Shown: in pieces, positions 10,811 to 20,952 of the stretch
How positions within the stretch are numbered: position 1 is the first letter of the stretch
How the letters are laid out: each line of letters starts with the position of its first letter
Origin: Aurantiochytrium sp. KH105
Lineage: Eukaryota; Sar; Bigyra; Thraustochytrida; Thraustochytriidae
NCBI GenBank assembly: GCA_003116975.1
Contig: BGKB01000106.1
Coordinates: forward strand, 124,001 to 188,000
Direction: 5' to 3'
DNA: 64,000 nucleotides
Notes under the pieces: model-generated
What the model saw: the letters and a program-made list of their open reading frames with translations, nothing else
Databases searched by the model: none
Told to the model about the DNA's origin: nothing
Program-made: the position numbers and the translations under genes

Positions 10811-12799
10811 ATGCAAGGCGACGACCGCCGTCGCAGAATCGCCGTCATTGGCGTGGCGGCTCTCGCAGCCATCGCGTACGCCACGGGCGAGGCGTGCACC
10901 GAGGAACAGCTCGCGTGCGTGAGCTCTGCGCAGGAAACGCTTAATGCTATTGCGGCGGACGCAAGCGACCGGGACGGCGCTGCTTGCCTCGATTTCACGG
11001 ACGCCTACGCCCAGCTTGCGTCCTGCGTTGGCGCAACGGGATGCGACGATGCGGACCTCTCCGACAACAAGGCGTCCTGCTTGGATCTCAATGTCACCGA
11101 GTCGGACTGCCTCGTTGACTGCAGTGCCATCGCAAATAGCCTCAGCGCCGTGAGCGACACCGACGACGAGGAAGCCTTTTCCTACCCCGAATATGGAAAC
11201 GGAACGCTTGGCATCTTCCCTTCGGCCACCTACAATGGACGCCAGTCCACGGACACCCTGCAGACGCCTGCGAACGGCGGCAGCCCCGGCGAGGACTTCA
11301 AGTCCCTCTTTACCTATGATGACGCCGAAGGTGTCGCCGGCAGCGCACCCGTCGAAACCACTGCCGGCGAGTTTGTCTTCAACACTGCAGACGGCATCCT
11401 TGTCTGCGTCAACGCCGCCGGTGACACCGTGTGGGACTTTTCGCCCCTCGATTACAACGACGAAGGCGTCTCTTTCGTGGGCCAGCCGGTGATCACCTCG
11501 CGCGGGGACGTGATCGTTGGCGATGATGCTGGCATGCTCTACCGCCTCGACGAGACCTCGGGTGAAGTCGTCTCGATGCACAATCTCGGCGGAGCCATCA
11601 CCGCAACGCCTGTGGCCTCCCGTGACTACGTCTTTGTATCTTCGCGCGGCACCCCTGGCATCTCGATTCCCTCTGTCCTGCACAAAATCTCCATTGTCAG
11701 CGACGAGGAAACAGACGCTGGACTCGAGATCTGGCGTCGCCCCGTCTGCGACCACGTTGACACGCGACTTGATTGGCCCGACACGGCGCTTGCACTCACC
11801 AACGACGCTGGCATTGTCGTCGTCTGTGCCTGGACGGGCTACGTCGATATTATCGAAGCGGACGCGGGCGACCTGCGATCATCTACGCTCATTGCCGACA
11901 CCTCTGGCAGTGACAGCGTGTCCACTCCGGCTCTCTATGGCCCGGCTCTCGTTGACGCCGATGATGGCATCTATGTGACTGCTCCTGGTGGCGACATCTA
12001 CAAGCTGGCTTCGGACGGCTCATCTGACTTTTCTGTCGCAGGTGCATTTGCGGATGACGTCGAGGGCGCCTTGGCGCTCAACAGTGACGCAGGAATAGGC
12101 TATGCGCTCGGTAACACCGGTATCCTCTACAGCTTTAGCCTCGATGACGGGTCGATTGCGCAACAGCTCAATTTCTCGGACACCGCGCAAAACGTGAACA
12201 GCGGCCTCGCGCCCGCGATCGATGCGTCTGGCAATATTGTCATTGCCATCGGTTCCGAAATTGTGGTTCTCGACAGCTCTCTGCAAGAGGTCTCGAGGGT
12301 CGACGTTGGAGCTTCTGTGCTCGCCTCGCCATCGATTGCCCAGGGTACGGTCTTGGCCGCAACGGAGGACAGTGCTCTCGCTCTCACTGGCGCCGAGGCT
12401 CTTGCTGTTGCAACCGCGGCCCCGACAAACCTGCCGCCTCCCGCCCCCCCTGTACCCACGTCTAGCCCTACAATGGCGACTGCCAGCCCGACGCCATCCA
12501 AGGAGGTCGGAGGCAGCGATGGTGACGACGAGGGCGAGGACAAGGACAACGGCTGGCCTACGTCAGCGATTGCGGTTGTGAGCATTCTCGCCGTTCTTGA
12601 TGCCTGCCTCTTGGGTGCTGTGGGCACAAAAGCGTACCAGCGCAAGAACAGTGTCGGGGGCGACGCCAAGATGTCCAAGAATATTGACGACATGGAAGAC
12701 GCCAAGTCCATGCCTCCGAACAAGAGCCCGCCCACGTCTGCGCCTTCGAGTCCGGGCGCTGCCCCTGCAACAGCGGACAACCAGGTCGCTCAAGCGTAA
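10811..12799 (+). CDS. Type I membrane protein with PQQ-like beta-propeller ectodomain
   Basis: This is a 662-residue protein. Residues 1-25 form a signal peptide: a short basic stretch (DDRRRR) and a hydrophobic core IAVIGVAALAAIAYA. A cysteine-rich segment (about 28-115) follows, then a propeller-like region (about 150-540) with repeats such as GDVIVGDDAGMLYRLD, DGIYVTAPGGDIYKL and GIGYALGNTGILYSF, typical of PQQ/quinoprotein-type blades. After it come a Pro/Thr/Ser stalk, an acidic patch, one transmembrane helix (about 584-605) and a basic, Pro/Ser-rich cytoplasmic tail. The start at 10811 was chosen because it begins the signal peptide; upstream codons are a microsatellite. No PQQ-ligating residues can be claimed. 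A cell-surface sensor or adhesion role is a guess. Confidence 0.82.
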   Translation: MQGDDRRRRIAVIGVAALAAIAYATGEACTEEQLACVSSAQETLNAIAADASDRDGAACLDFTDAYAQLASCVGATGCDDADLSDNKASCLDLNVTESDCLVDCSAIANSLSAVSDTDDEEAFSYPEYGNGTLGIFPSATYNGRQSTDTLQTPANGGSPGEDFKSLFTYDDAEGVAGSAPVETTAGEFVFNTADGILVCVNAAGDTVWDFSPLDYNDEGVSFVGQPVITSRGDVIVGDDAGMLYRLDETSGEVVSMHNLGGAITATPVASRDYVFVSSRGTPGISIPSVLHKISIVSDEETDAGLEIWRRPVCDHVDTRLDWPDTALALTNDAGIVVVCAWTGYVDIIEADAGDLRSSTLIADTSGSDSVSTPALYGPALVDADDGIYVTAPGGDIYKLASDGSSDFSVAGAFADDVEGALALNSDAGIGYALGNTGILYSFSLDDGSIAQQLNFSDTAQNVNSGLAPAIDASGNIVIAIGSEIVVLDSSLQEVSRVDVGASVLASPSIAQGTVLAATEDSALALTGAEALAVATAAPTNLPPPAPPVPTSSPTMATASPTPSKEVGGSDGDDEGEDKDNGWPTSAIAVVSILAVLDACLLGAVGTKAYQRKNSVGGDAKMSKNIDDMEDAKSMPPNKSPPTSAPSSPGAAPATADNQVAQA

Positions 12800-13006
12800 T
12801 AAGTCCCGGGCCACGCCACTTGAACGCACGCGTTATGTCATGATTGCCATGACCTCTGCTCACTCGCAAGCCTTGTACGAACTTTCGCGAGACCGGTTTT
12901 GCCGAGATTTCTTCTTCACAATTCCTTTTTCCTTCTTTATGGTGTCTTGGCGGACGCGGACGCAACCCTTTGATACAACACAAAAACATTTGCTTTCTGA
13001 TAGTGT

Positions 13007-13043
13007 CTAGCTCCTTGACGACGGCGGCCCCTGCTGCTGCTGA

Positions 13044-13087
<44 letters not shown>

Positions 13088-14848
13088 ACCTTGCTGTTGC
13101 GGCTGCTGCCAGTACGGGGTTTGCTGCGCGTAAAAGGGCGCGCCCTGGGTCTGCATTTGCGCTGCACCAAATTGACGATTGTGCTGCTGGGGTGACATCA
13201 TGTCTGGAACCGATGCAAAAGCGCCTCCGGTCGATGAAGCGTGCATTTGCGGCTGACCAAATGCAGCGCCGAATCCAGCGCCTTGGTGTTGGTGGTGGTG
13301 ATGCTGCTGTTGCTGCTGCTGCGCATAAAAGGGAGCCTGCGCCGGCTGTGCGTATGGTTGCATAGGGTGACCTATTGAGGGATTATTGCCATAGGCCGGG
13401 CCGTTTCCATAAGCAAAACCTGCGCCCGCGCCATATGCAGCAGCGCCAGCGCCATACGATCCCGCTTGCGGGTGGTGCTGATAGTTGTACTGATTTTGCG
13501 CATGGGCATTGTAGTGCTGGTAATGAGCCTGTGGCATGCTGCCGCCTCTGCCATGAGGAGCACCCGAGCGGCGTTCACCCGACCGGTGCTCACTCGGGCC
13601 ATCCCGACGACGTTCACGACCGCGACGACGTCCCGAGCCTCCCCTTGCCGGTGCAGACGAGGGGATGACAAACGTTCCATCAGCAGAAGACGACTGCTGC
13701 CCATTTCCATTTTGCGCCTTTCGGGCCGCACGCTGCCGCTGCTTGGCACGCATTTCTTCTTCGTCGTCGCTGTACTCAATCTCATCCTCGTCCGGCTCCT
13801 CGTCGTGCACATTGGATGCGTCAGATCCGCGCTTATCGAGAGCGGCCACGTTTACATATTTTCCATGTCGCTTCAGCACGAACAAAAGCTCATTGTCCTC
13901 CACGGGTACACGGTACGATGACGCAGCAACATCCGCATTTTCAGCCGTGGCCGCGCCAACGACTTCCATGTGACGCACCAAATAGAATGGCTTGATCACA
14001 GGTCCAAAAACTTCTTCAATGCGACCCACGAGTTTTCGTTCCTTTGTGCAAATCACACTGTCCAGGTCCACGGGGCGCACCTCTGCATCTTCCTCGGGCG
14101 GCATGGAAACAACAACGAGCGCGTCTCGCCCATCAGGTTTATTGATGACTTTGCCAAAGAGCTCTATTTCGTCGTCTTGTTTGATATCGTCCACGGGAAG
14201 GGGATCCATCGAAACCTCTTCCGGCACCTTTTCGTTTGCGGTGCGCGGTCCATGTTTAGAAATAGCCTCTTCACCCTCCCCTGCCTCAAAGCGAGTCACC
14301 TTGTCTTTGGCAGTTTCAAGTGAATCATTAGCGCCCGGCATACGTTTGTCGTCATCGTCGCTGTCCTCGGACGACGACGACGACGACGACGAAGAGGATG
14401 AAGCCTCGCTCGCGGCACGTTCGCGAGGATGCGAGGTCATGGCTTCGCTATTGTCCTCCACGGCCATTGGCTCGGCGCTTGGCTCCGCGTCTGCTGCGAT
14501 CCCTGGTGCTGCTGGTACTTGAGCTTCTGTGCTCTGCTCCTTCTCGGTGGTCATGGGCGTGACTTCCGTCGCAGTCTCGGTGGTCTCGGTGGTCTGCGCC
14601 GTCGTCTCGGTGGTCCCGGCAGCCGGGTCCATGGTCGCGTCTTCAGACTTTGCCAAGCTCGGTGTGGTCTCCATCGTCGTCGTCGTCGTCGAAGAAGAAG
14701 AAGAAGATTCCGGCATCGTCATCGCGGCGCTCGCCGCCTCTCCCCCTTGCGTCTCCATCGCGACCCTCTTGCCCACGTGCTCGCTTGCCCTCGCTTGCTC
14801 GCTCGGTTGGCTGGACCCTGTTTCGAGGTCTGGCGCGGAGCCTGTCAT
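13007..14848 (-). CDS. NAF1: H/ACA snoRNP assembly factor NAF1
   Basis: This is a 613-residue nuclear protein of the Gar1/Naf1 family, which chaperones H/ACA RNPs until Gar1 replaces it. The Gar1/Naf1 beta-barrel spans about 215-335 (DDEIELFGKVINKPDG, then VDLDSVICTKERKLVGRIEEVFGPV, then KPFYLVR). The diagnostic Naf1 extension follows it: KRGSDASNVHDEEPDEDEIEYSDDEEE at about 339-365 in outline. The N-terminus is Ser/Thr/Glu-rich with a poly-Ser and acidic run, and the C-terminus is Gln/His/Gly/Tyr-rich and ends in polyQ. A TATA-like ATAAATA (plus-strand TATTTAT, 14849-14855) abuts the first ATG, so the second Met (METQGG, 14758) is a credible alternative start. It is convergent with the propeller gene, leaving a spacer of about 200 bases. 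Confidence 0.95.
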
Positions 14849-16113
14849 TATTTATCACATTCCATCCGCCTGAGGATTTGGGTTGCGCAGAATTGGGTCA
14901 GAGACGTCACGGGTTCGACCAGGCACTGCCAGCAGCAGAGCATCAGCTTGAACAAGGAACGTGAGAGACAAGAAACATGAGGTGAGGATAGGTAGATCAT
15001 TCCGAGCGCTCATACGCTTCGCGATCTGTTGCGTTTTTTCTTTCTTTCATTGAACGATGGCAAAAGTATGCCTTTCCTTGCCTTGCACAAAGTGAATGAA
15101 CGCAATTTTGCTCCGAAGAAGACCCTCGAAAATTGCAGAGGCCTCAAGTGTTGGCTTTGGCGCCTTCCCTGTATGCTTTAACCAGAGCTCGTGCAAGTAT
15201 TCAATGTATGCCGCACAGGCCCCGGTTTCACCTGACTGACCGCGGCAGCTTCAAGAGTTCAGGGGTTTGCGAGAGGCATTGCACTCGAGGACGACTTATT
15301 GCAGGAGACATGCCGAAGACGCTACACAGCAGCCCTCACTCCTGCTTCAGAAGCTCATCTATACTCTCACTACGTTCTGCTTTCGTAGCCGTGCCGATTG
15401 ACGGGGTCCGCAGGGTGTGGGACTCGAGGAAAACGTCGTCGGCTCGACGGGGACTGCATATGTATGCCGTATATGCGTGAGTTCCACGCCCTGCGAACCA
15501 CGTCAGTCGGCACGGCTGCGAGGCACGTCAATTCACACGCACGCACGCACAAACACACACACAGCTCGCAACTGCACGAGCGGGCACGTGCTGTGTGGCA
15601 GCTGCTGTGAGCTTTTTCCATTCTCTCGACCTCGCGCCGGCACGAGCTGACCCGGCAGCAAGTCAGTCTGCACGCTGCGTCATCGTCATCATCGTCCTCG
15701 TTTCCGCGGATTCGACGGCGACCTGATTCGTTCATCCTTTATCCGCACTCTACTCTCCACGTACACACTCCGCATGGTTCTCCTGGGCGCTGTCGCAGTC
15801 GCGCTGGGCGCTGTCGCTCGTCGAGCTCAGCTTGCGCGTTGGGACCCGGCGAGTCTGAGCCCTCCTCGCTCGCTCGGCTCGTGTCGCCGCTTCGCTCCGC
15901 CGCGCCGATGCCGCCGCAGATCCGCAGGCAGACCGGAATCGCCGGAGAGACCGAGGTCCGCGCCGCCCGCATCGCGCGCGAGACGGGAAAGCGGTTCGTC
16001 GCCGGCCGTCGCAGGTCGAAGTGAAGTGACGAAGTGGGAGAGAAGTGAAGTGAGGAAGGAAGGGCCCGAGGAGAAGCGCACGGCCGGCACGCCGCGGCGC
16101 AGCGCAGCGCAGG
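14849..16113. other. Spacer between divergent NAF1 and fumarase genes
   Basis: This 1.26-kb spacer holds the 44-bp inverted repeat described separately (15383-15521), short GCAC/CA repeats at about 15538-15561, GAAGTGA-type repeats at about 16018-16060, and a GCGCA run just before the fumarase ATG. I see no protein-coding gene in it. Confidence 0.6.
15383..15521 (+). ncRNA. Candidate long RNA hairpin (44-bp stem, 51-nt loop)
   Basis: The arm 15383-15426 pairs with 15478-15521 across all 44 positions: 37 Watson-Crick pairs, 5 G-U wobbles and only 2 mismatches, if the plus strand is transcribed. Two further U-G pairs extend the outer end. On the minus strand the five wobbles would become A-C mismatches, so the pairing is strand-biased in the way expected of a transcribed hairpin. 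The loop (15427-15477) contains a near-palindromic GCATATGTATGC-like stretch. No transcript evidence is available. It could also be a decayed inverted duplication or a foldback element. Confidence 0.45.
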
Positions 16114-17688
16114 ATGCTGAGCGCGGGCAGAGCTGCGACGCGGGCGGCGGCGGCGGAGAGGCTTTCGCGAGCGGTGGCCGGAGCGGGAGGCGCGGAGAAC
16201 GCGAAGACGATGCTGCGACACTTGAGCAGCAGCCACCGGCGCGGAGACCGTAAGCACCATGGGTACAAGCACAAGGCCAAGCACGGCGAGACGAGGACGG
16301 AGTCCGACGCCATGGGCGAGATTGAGGTCCCCGCGGACAAGCTCTGGGGCGCGCAGACGCAGCGGTCGCACGACAACTTCCCCATTGACCTCGACAACTC
16401 GCGCATGCCCATCGAAATCGTCCACGCCATGGCGCTGGTGAAGCGATCCTGCGCGAGGTACAACATTGCCGAGAGCCTTATCGATGAGCGCGTCGGCAGT
16501 GCCATCATGGCAGCCGCAAAGGAGGTCATGGAGGGAAAACTCGACGACCATTTTCCCCTGGTTATTTACCAGACGGGGTCCGGTACGCAGACGAACATGA
16601 ACGTGAACGAGGTCGTAGCGAACCGCGCCATCCAGCTTCTTGGCGGCGAGGTTGGCACGAAGGTTCCCGTTCACCCGAACGACCATGTCAACATGGGCCA
16701 AAGCAGCAACGACAGTTTCCCCACGGCCATGCACATTGCCTGTGTTCAAGTAATCGATGCGTCTACGCTGACGGGCCTCGCCATGTTGCGCGACGCCCTC
16801 GAGGAAAAGGCCATCAACTACGCGGACGTGATCAAGACGGGGCGCACGCACACGCAGGACGCCACCCCGCTGTCCCTTGGCCAGGAGCTCTCTGGATACA
16901 TGACCCAAGTCGAGTACGGCATTTCCCGCGTGGAAAAGTCGCTTGATAACCTGTACAATCTTGCACTCGGCGGCACCGCCGTTGGCACGGGCCTGAACAC
17001 CACCATGGGCTACGACGTGCGCATCGCCGAAATCATCGCCGAAGAATCTGGCTTTCCCTTTCGGACTGCGCCGAACAAGTTCGAGGCCCTGGCGGCCCAC
17101 GACGCCATCGTGGAGGCCAGTGGTGCCCTCAACACCGTCGCAGCGTCTCTCTACAAGATTGCCAACGACATTCGTCTTCTTGCAAGCGGTCCGCGCTGCG
17201 GCATTGGCGAGCTCAACCTTCCGGCAAACGAACCTGGCAGCTCCATCATGCCTGGCAAGGTCAACCCGACGCAGTGCGAGGCTCTGACCATGGCTTGCGT
17301 CCGCGTCATGGGCAACAACACGACCATCTCCATGGCTGGCTCGCAGGGTCAGTTCGAGCTCAACACCTTCAAGCCCGTCATGGCTGCGACGCTCATCGAG
17401 TCTGCGCGTCTTCTCGGCGATGCTGCGGCTTCCTTCTCGGAGCGATGCATCGAGGGCCTCGAGCCTAACTTTGATCGCATCGACGAGCATCTTCGCAATT
17501 CACTCATGCTGGTCACCGCCTTGAACCCGCATATTGGCTACGACAAGGCTTCCAAGATCGCCAAGACCGCATACAAGAATGGCTCGACGCTCCGCGAAGA
17601 GGCCATCAATCTCGATTTTCTCAGTGGCGAGGAGTTTGACAGCATCGTCGACCCTTCGAAGATGATCTCGCCCACCCTACCCGAGTAG
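16114..17688 (+). CDS. Fumarate hydratase class II, mitochondrial
   Basis: This 524-residue enzyme reversibly hydrates fumarate to L-malate in the TCA cycle. Residues 1-60 are an Arg/Ala/Ser-rich presequence without acidic clustering, consistent with mitochondrial import. The fumarase/aspartase core follows: [14 protein letters not shown] and [13 protein letters not shown] (substrate-binding loops), [16 protein letters not shown], and the signature [15 protein letters not shown] with the catalytic serine on the mobile loop. The C-terminal helices end in the usual [29 protein letters not shown] region. The length is about 460 residues after presequence removal, as in other class II enzymes. 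The ATG at 16114 is the first in frame; a second Met (16207) would still leave a presequence. Codon use is GC-rich and uniform, and no intron is needed. Confidence 0.97.
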   Translation: MLSAGRAATRAAAAERLSRAVAGAGGAENAKTMLRHLSSSHRRGDRKHHGYKHKAKHGETRTESDAMGEIEVPADKLWGAQTQRSHDNFPIDLDNSRMPIEIVHAMALVKRSCARYNIAESLIDERVGSAIMAAAKEVMEGKLDDHFPLVIYQTGSGTQTNMNVNEVVANRAIQLLGGEVGTKVPVHPNDHVNMGQSSNDSFPTAMHIACVQVIDASTLTGLAMLRDALEEKAINYADVIKTGRTHTQDATPLSLGQELSGYMTQVEYGISRVEKSLDNLYNLALGGTAVGTGLNTTMGYDVRIAEIIAEESGFPFRTAPNKFEALAAHDAIVEASGALNTVAASLYKIANDIRLLASGPRCGIGELNLPANEPGSSIMPGKVNPTQCEALTMACVRVMGNNTTISMAGSQGQFELNTFKPVMAATLIESARLLGDAAASFSERCIEGLEPNFDRIDEHLRNSLMLVTALNPHIGYDKASKIAKTAYKNGSTLREEAINLDFLSGEEFDSIVDPSKMISPTLPE

Positions 17689-18286
17689 TTTTCCTTTTCC
17701 TCCTTCTCCTTCTTCTTCTTCCTTCCCTGCTTTACTTTTTCAAGAAAAAAAACATGTTGAAAAGAGCAGGACTAGCCCTGCTCGACTATATGATCAGATA
17801 CCTTCTTCGTCTCGGTCTTGATCTTCATTTTGCGGGGAGCAGTGCCGGAGTATACAGCAAAAACCACAAGTACTACTGGCTGGCTCAGTGAGTTATACTA
17901 TACTGCTCGTCGCGCGAGAGAGAAAATACAAGCAAGCAAGCAAGGCAGGACTTACTGTTAGTTGTGCACGCATGCATCCTACACACACTTTTTCCCTTGC
18001 TTGCTCCATTGCACTGCACTGCACAGAAGAAGCTCAACGCACAGCAGTCAAAGCCAAGCATGGAGGGTCCAAGTCGCCGCTGTGACGAACGTACGCGCAA
18101 ACAGGAATCCAAGACTAGGCCTAGGGCGCAGAGCGCAGCGCAGAGCGGGCATCGCGGCAGCGTGCTCGACGGCGTGCGCGCGAAGGAGAACCTGCTGGAC
18201 GAGGCGAACTGCGCCGACTCAGGACCAAAGGGATCGTCGACGCGAGGAGCGAGCGAGCGAGCGAGCAACCAAGAGACCAGGCCACG
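17689..18286. other. Spacer between fumarase and CocE-type hydrolase genes
   Basis: A 600-base tandem-gene spacer. It starts with a pyrimidine-rich 3' UTR-like tract (17690-17735) and holds AAGC repeats (about 17930-17945) and a GCACT repeat (about 18008-18022). Presumably the promoter of the 18287 gene lies in its second half. No gene recognised. Confidence 0.55.
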
Positions 18287-20290
18287 ATGGCGGAGCAGGG
18301 ACTGATTTCCGGTGCGACTGCACGCGCGTTGACGCGCAGAGTGACACGCTTCTTGTGGATGCTCGTCTTCTTTGCGAGCAAGGCAGGGGTAGACTCGCTT
18401 TCACTCTTTACCAAGTATATCAGCTTCCTGCGCAAGGAAATCCGTCGGGGCCTCGTCAAGCCGCTGCAGCACGTTTCCGCGCACGCTGGCACCAAGTTCA
18501 GGAATTTACCGCCTGCGAAACATGCCACTGTCTCCTCTATGGATGTGGTCACGGAGGCCTCCGACGGCGTCAAGCTCTACGGAACAATCTACACGCCTTT
18601 GCCTGCGCGGGATGACGATCGGGAGGCTCGACCTGACTTTTCAAGCGGCAAGACCTTTTCCACCATCTTGGTCCGCACGCCGTACGGACGATTTAACGTC
18701 GGGCCAGAATGGGCCAAAGTCTTTGCAGAGCGTGGATTCGTCGTTCTTGTACAGGACACGCGCGGTCGCTTCGGGAGCGGCGGAGACTTCTTCCCCGTCA
18801 AGCACGAAATTCAGGACGGAGGCGATACCATCGACTGGATCCGCGAGCAGCCCTGGTCCAACGGCAAGGTTTCACTCTGGGGTATCTCGTACTTGGGCCT
18901 TACTGCATACGCGGCAGCCGGCAGTAAAGCGGGCCGCCACATTTCTTGCATCGTTCCCATCATGACGGGAGCGCGGGCCTTTTCCATCATTTTCCACCGC
19001 AACTCGGGCAGCCTTGCCCTCGATCTCGTTCTGCGCTGGCTCTGGCTCGCCGTCAAGCTCATGGACACGCCCAGGGTTATTCAATTTTGGTTCCCGCCTC
19101 TCCAGGGAGAGCTCAATCGTTCCTTTATGGATGCTCCGCTTGCCTCGCAAGACGAAAAGCTCATTGGCATGCGTCTTGGTTTTCTTCAGGACGCCATTCG
19201 TGCCACCGATATCGAGCACGAGTTCTGGTCCGACAAGGATATGCTCTGCGACATGAGCCATCCAGAGCGCCCGCCTACGCACATTATTGGTGGCTGGTAC
19301 GACTTTTTCCTCAAGCAATCCTTTGAGGATTTTGAGCGCGGAGCAAGCAAGGGCGAACGCGTCTGCCGAATGACCGTAGGCACTTGGAAGCATTGGCACT
19401 TTGCCAACTACGGCAGCGTTTCGCTTAATGTGGCCCTGGACATGTTTCAGCGCCACATGGAGGACGATGCTGAGAAACAGGAGGATGAGAAGTCCGAAAG
19501 TGCCATTCACGTTGCCATTCTCGGGACCAGTCCCACGCGCTGGTGCTCGTTTGCCTCGTGGCCGCCCCAGGTGGCTAACGAATCGGCCTGGCCCCTCAGC
19601 CGTATGACCACGCGCGCCCCAGTTGTGGAGGCCCAAAAAGGATCAAGCGAAACTGCTGCCTATTCGCACCACATTTATGACCCAGAGAATCCCACGCCGT
19701 ATTGCGGTGGGCCCTCCTTTGACCCGCTCAATTCGGGCCGCGTAGAGCAATCGAGCCTCGAGGCGCGAGACGATGTGCTCGTCTTTTCTTCGCGTCCACT
19801 TCGTCAAGACATGTACGTCTGCGGCGACGTCTTTGTCGAGCTTCATGCGCGCTCAAGCAATCCCCATACAGACTTTTTCTTCAAGCTATGCGAGGTCGTG
19901 CCTTCGCAATGGTTCGTCAGCCCAAAGAGTTACAATCTCGCCGAAGACCTTGCGAGATTTGGTCCAGACGACTGGGATGAGACGAACACCGACGCCAATG
20001 GTGTCGTCTGGTACGAGCTCAAGGGCCGCCGCATCAAGCTCGGTCCTATCGCCACGCGCTACGCTGAAGGGACGCGCATCCGATTGCAGGTGTCCGGAGG
20101 CGCGCACCCACTGTACATGCGCAACTTTGGTACCGATCACGAGATTGCCGAGGCTGTTGAGACTTGCTCTGCAGAGCATCGCATCTTTCATGACACCCAG
20201 CTGGTTCTCCCCATTGTTGACAAGACCGACATTGATCGTCACACTGACCTTCACCCTGCTTTCCCCAATCACATTGCAGAACACGACTAG
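18287..20290 (+). CDS. CocE/NonD-type serine hydrolase (peptidase S15 fold), membrane-anchored
   Basis: This is a 667-residue alpha/beta hydrolase of the Xaa-Pro dipeptidyl-peptidase/cocaine-esterase group. A hydrophobic N-terminal helix (about 20-45, FLWMLVFFASKAGVDSL) could be a signal anchor. The catalytic domain shows FVVLVQDTRGRFGSGGDF (oxyanion-hole strand), the nucleophile elbow GISYLG with Ser201, the acid in GGWYDFF (Asp339), and the histidine in GTWKHWHF (His369 or His371). The C-terminal part (about 480-640) looks like the family's jelly-roll domain, with DVFVELHARSSNPHTDFFFKL and RIRLQVSGG. The substrate cannot be read from sequence; ester, amide and Xaa-Pro bonds are all used in this family. 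AATAAA at 20297-20302, just past the stop, may be the poly(A) signal. Confidence 0.88.
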   Translation: MAEQGLISGATARALTRRVTRFLWMLVFFASKAGVDSLSLFTKYISFLRKEIRRGLVKPLQHVSAHAGTKFRNLPPAKHATVSSMDVVTEASDGVKLYGTIYTPLPARDDDREARPDFSSGKTFSTILVRTPYGRFNVGPEWAKVFAERGFVVLVQDTRGRFGSGGDFFPVKHEIQDGGDTIDWIREQPWSNGKVSLWGISYLGLTAYAAAGSKAGRHISCIVPIMTGARAFSIIFHRNSGSLALDLVLRWLWLAVKLMDTPRVIQFWFPPLQGELNRSFMDAPLASQDEKLIGMRLGFLQDAIRATDIEHEFWSDKDMLCDMSHPERPPTHIIGGWYDFFLKQSFEDFERGASKGERVCRMTVGTWKHWHFANYGSVSLNVALDMFQRHMEDDAEKQEDEKSESAIHVAILGTSPTRWCSFASWPPQVANESAWPLSRMTTRAPVVEAQKGSSETAAYSHHIYDPENPTPYCGGPSFDPLNSGRVEQSSLEARDDVLVFSSRPLRQDMYVCGDVFVELHARSSNPHTDFFFKLCEVVPSQWFVSPKSYNLAEDLARFGPDDWDETNTDANGVVWYELKGRRIKLGPIATRYAEGTRIRLQVSGGAHPLYMRNFGTDHEIAEAVETCSAEHRIFHDTQLVLPIVDKTDIDRHTDLHPAFPNHIAEHD

Positions 20291-20952
20291 ATTTACAATA
20301 AATAATGTATAACGTATACTCCACACGATTACCACCTCGCACCGTCAGTCACTCCACCAGAAAAGTTTGATGCAAGCTTGCTTTGCGAAGCGGAAAGCGT
20401 CATGATATTTCTTTCGAAACGCATTCCTCTTGATTACGCGAGTGCTGGGGCTGCCGGGCAGATAGATGATGGTGGGTGACATGGGAAGCGCCTTTCAGGT
20501 CACGTTCTAAAAGTCACGCGCGCGGAACGAGGGGACCAGGTAGGATAATGGAAGGGAAGGAACCCCTTTTCCATGAGCTTGACGATACTCATTCTCGTAG
20601 GTACGGAAAATAGCAGCACCTTGGTGCTCAAATCACGACGATGCAGAGAACTTTTCTGTTTCGCGATTGATCTCCATACCTCAGGAAAGAACCTATCCCG
20701 GAGCGCCAAGACACGATCATCGTTTAACGCAGTGGTACATCTTATTGATGAGCCACGCCTTTGTCCTCAGCCGAAGAAAGAGACCGCAGTCATGGAATTT
20801 GTTGACGAGGTAACGCCATCTTCTGGGAAACTACAGCTCCTCTGTCCTCGGCTGAAGCATTGACGTTTTTTGTGAAAATCCACAATCGCGCAGTTAGCCC
20901 CCTTTTTACCCCTTACTCCACCAACCTTGTTCTCACTAAGCGCGAGCGCTTC
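20291..20952. other. Convergent 3' spacer, no gene seen
   Basis: A 660-base spacer of lower GC content between the hydrolase (+) and the unknown protein (-). Two short ORFs cross it without any recognisable feature. Apart from AATAAA at 20297 nothing stands out. Confidence 0.55.

Noticed and set aside
10178-11755. 525-codon minus-strand ORF
   Set aside because: It crosses the GCAC microsatellite and runs antisense to the propeller gene; no domain.
14880-14960. tRNA-like GGTTCGA (T-loop-like) sequence
   Set aside because: The upstream bases do not supply a D-arm box or a pairing acceptor stem.
15383-15521. Protein-coding reading of the inverted repeat (similar peptides AVPIDGVRRVWDSR and AVPTDVVRRAWNSR on opposite strands)
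   Set aside because: The two peptides are similar only because the arms are reverse complements; neither frame continues into a domain.
15739-17490. 583-codon minus-strand ORF
   Set aside because: Antisense to fumarase, whose signature motifs are unambiguous on the plus strand.
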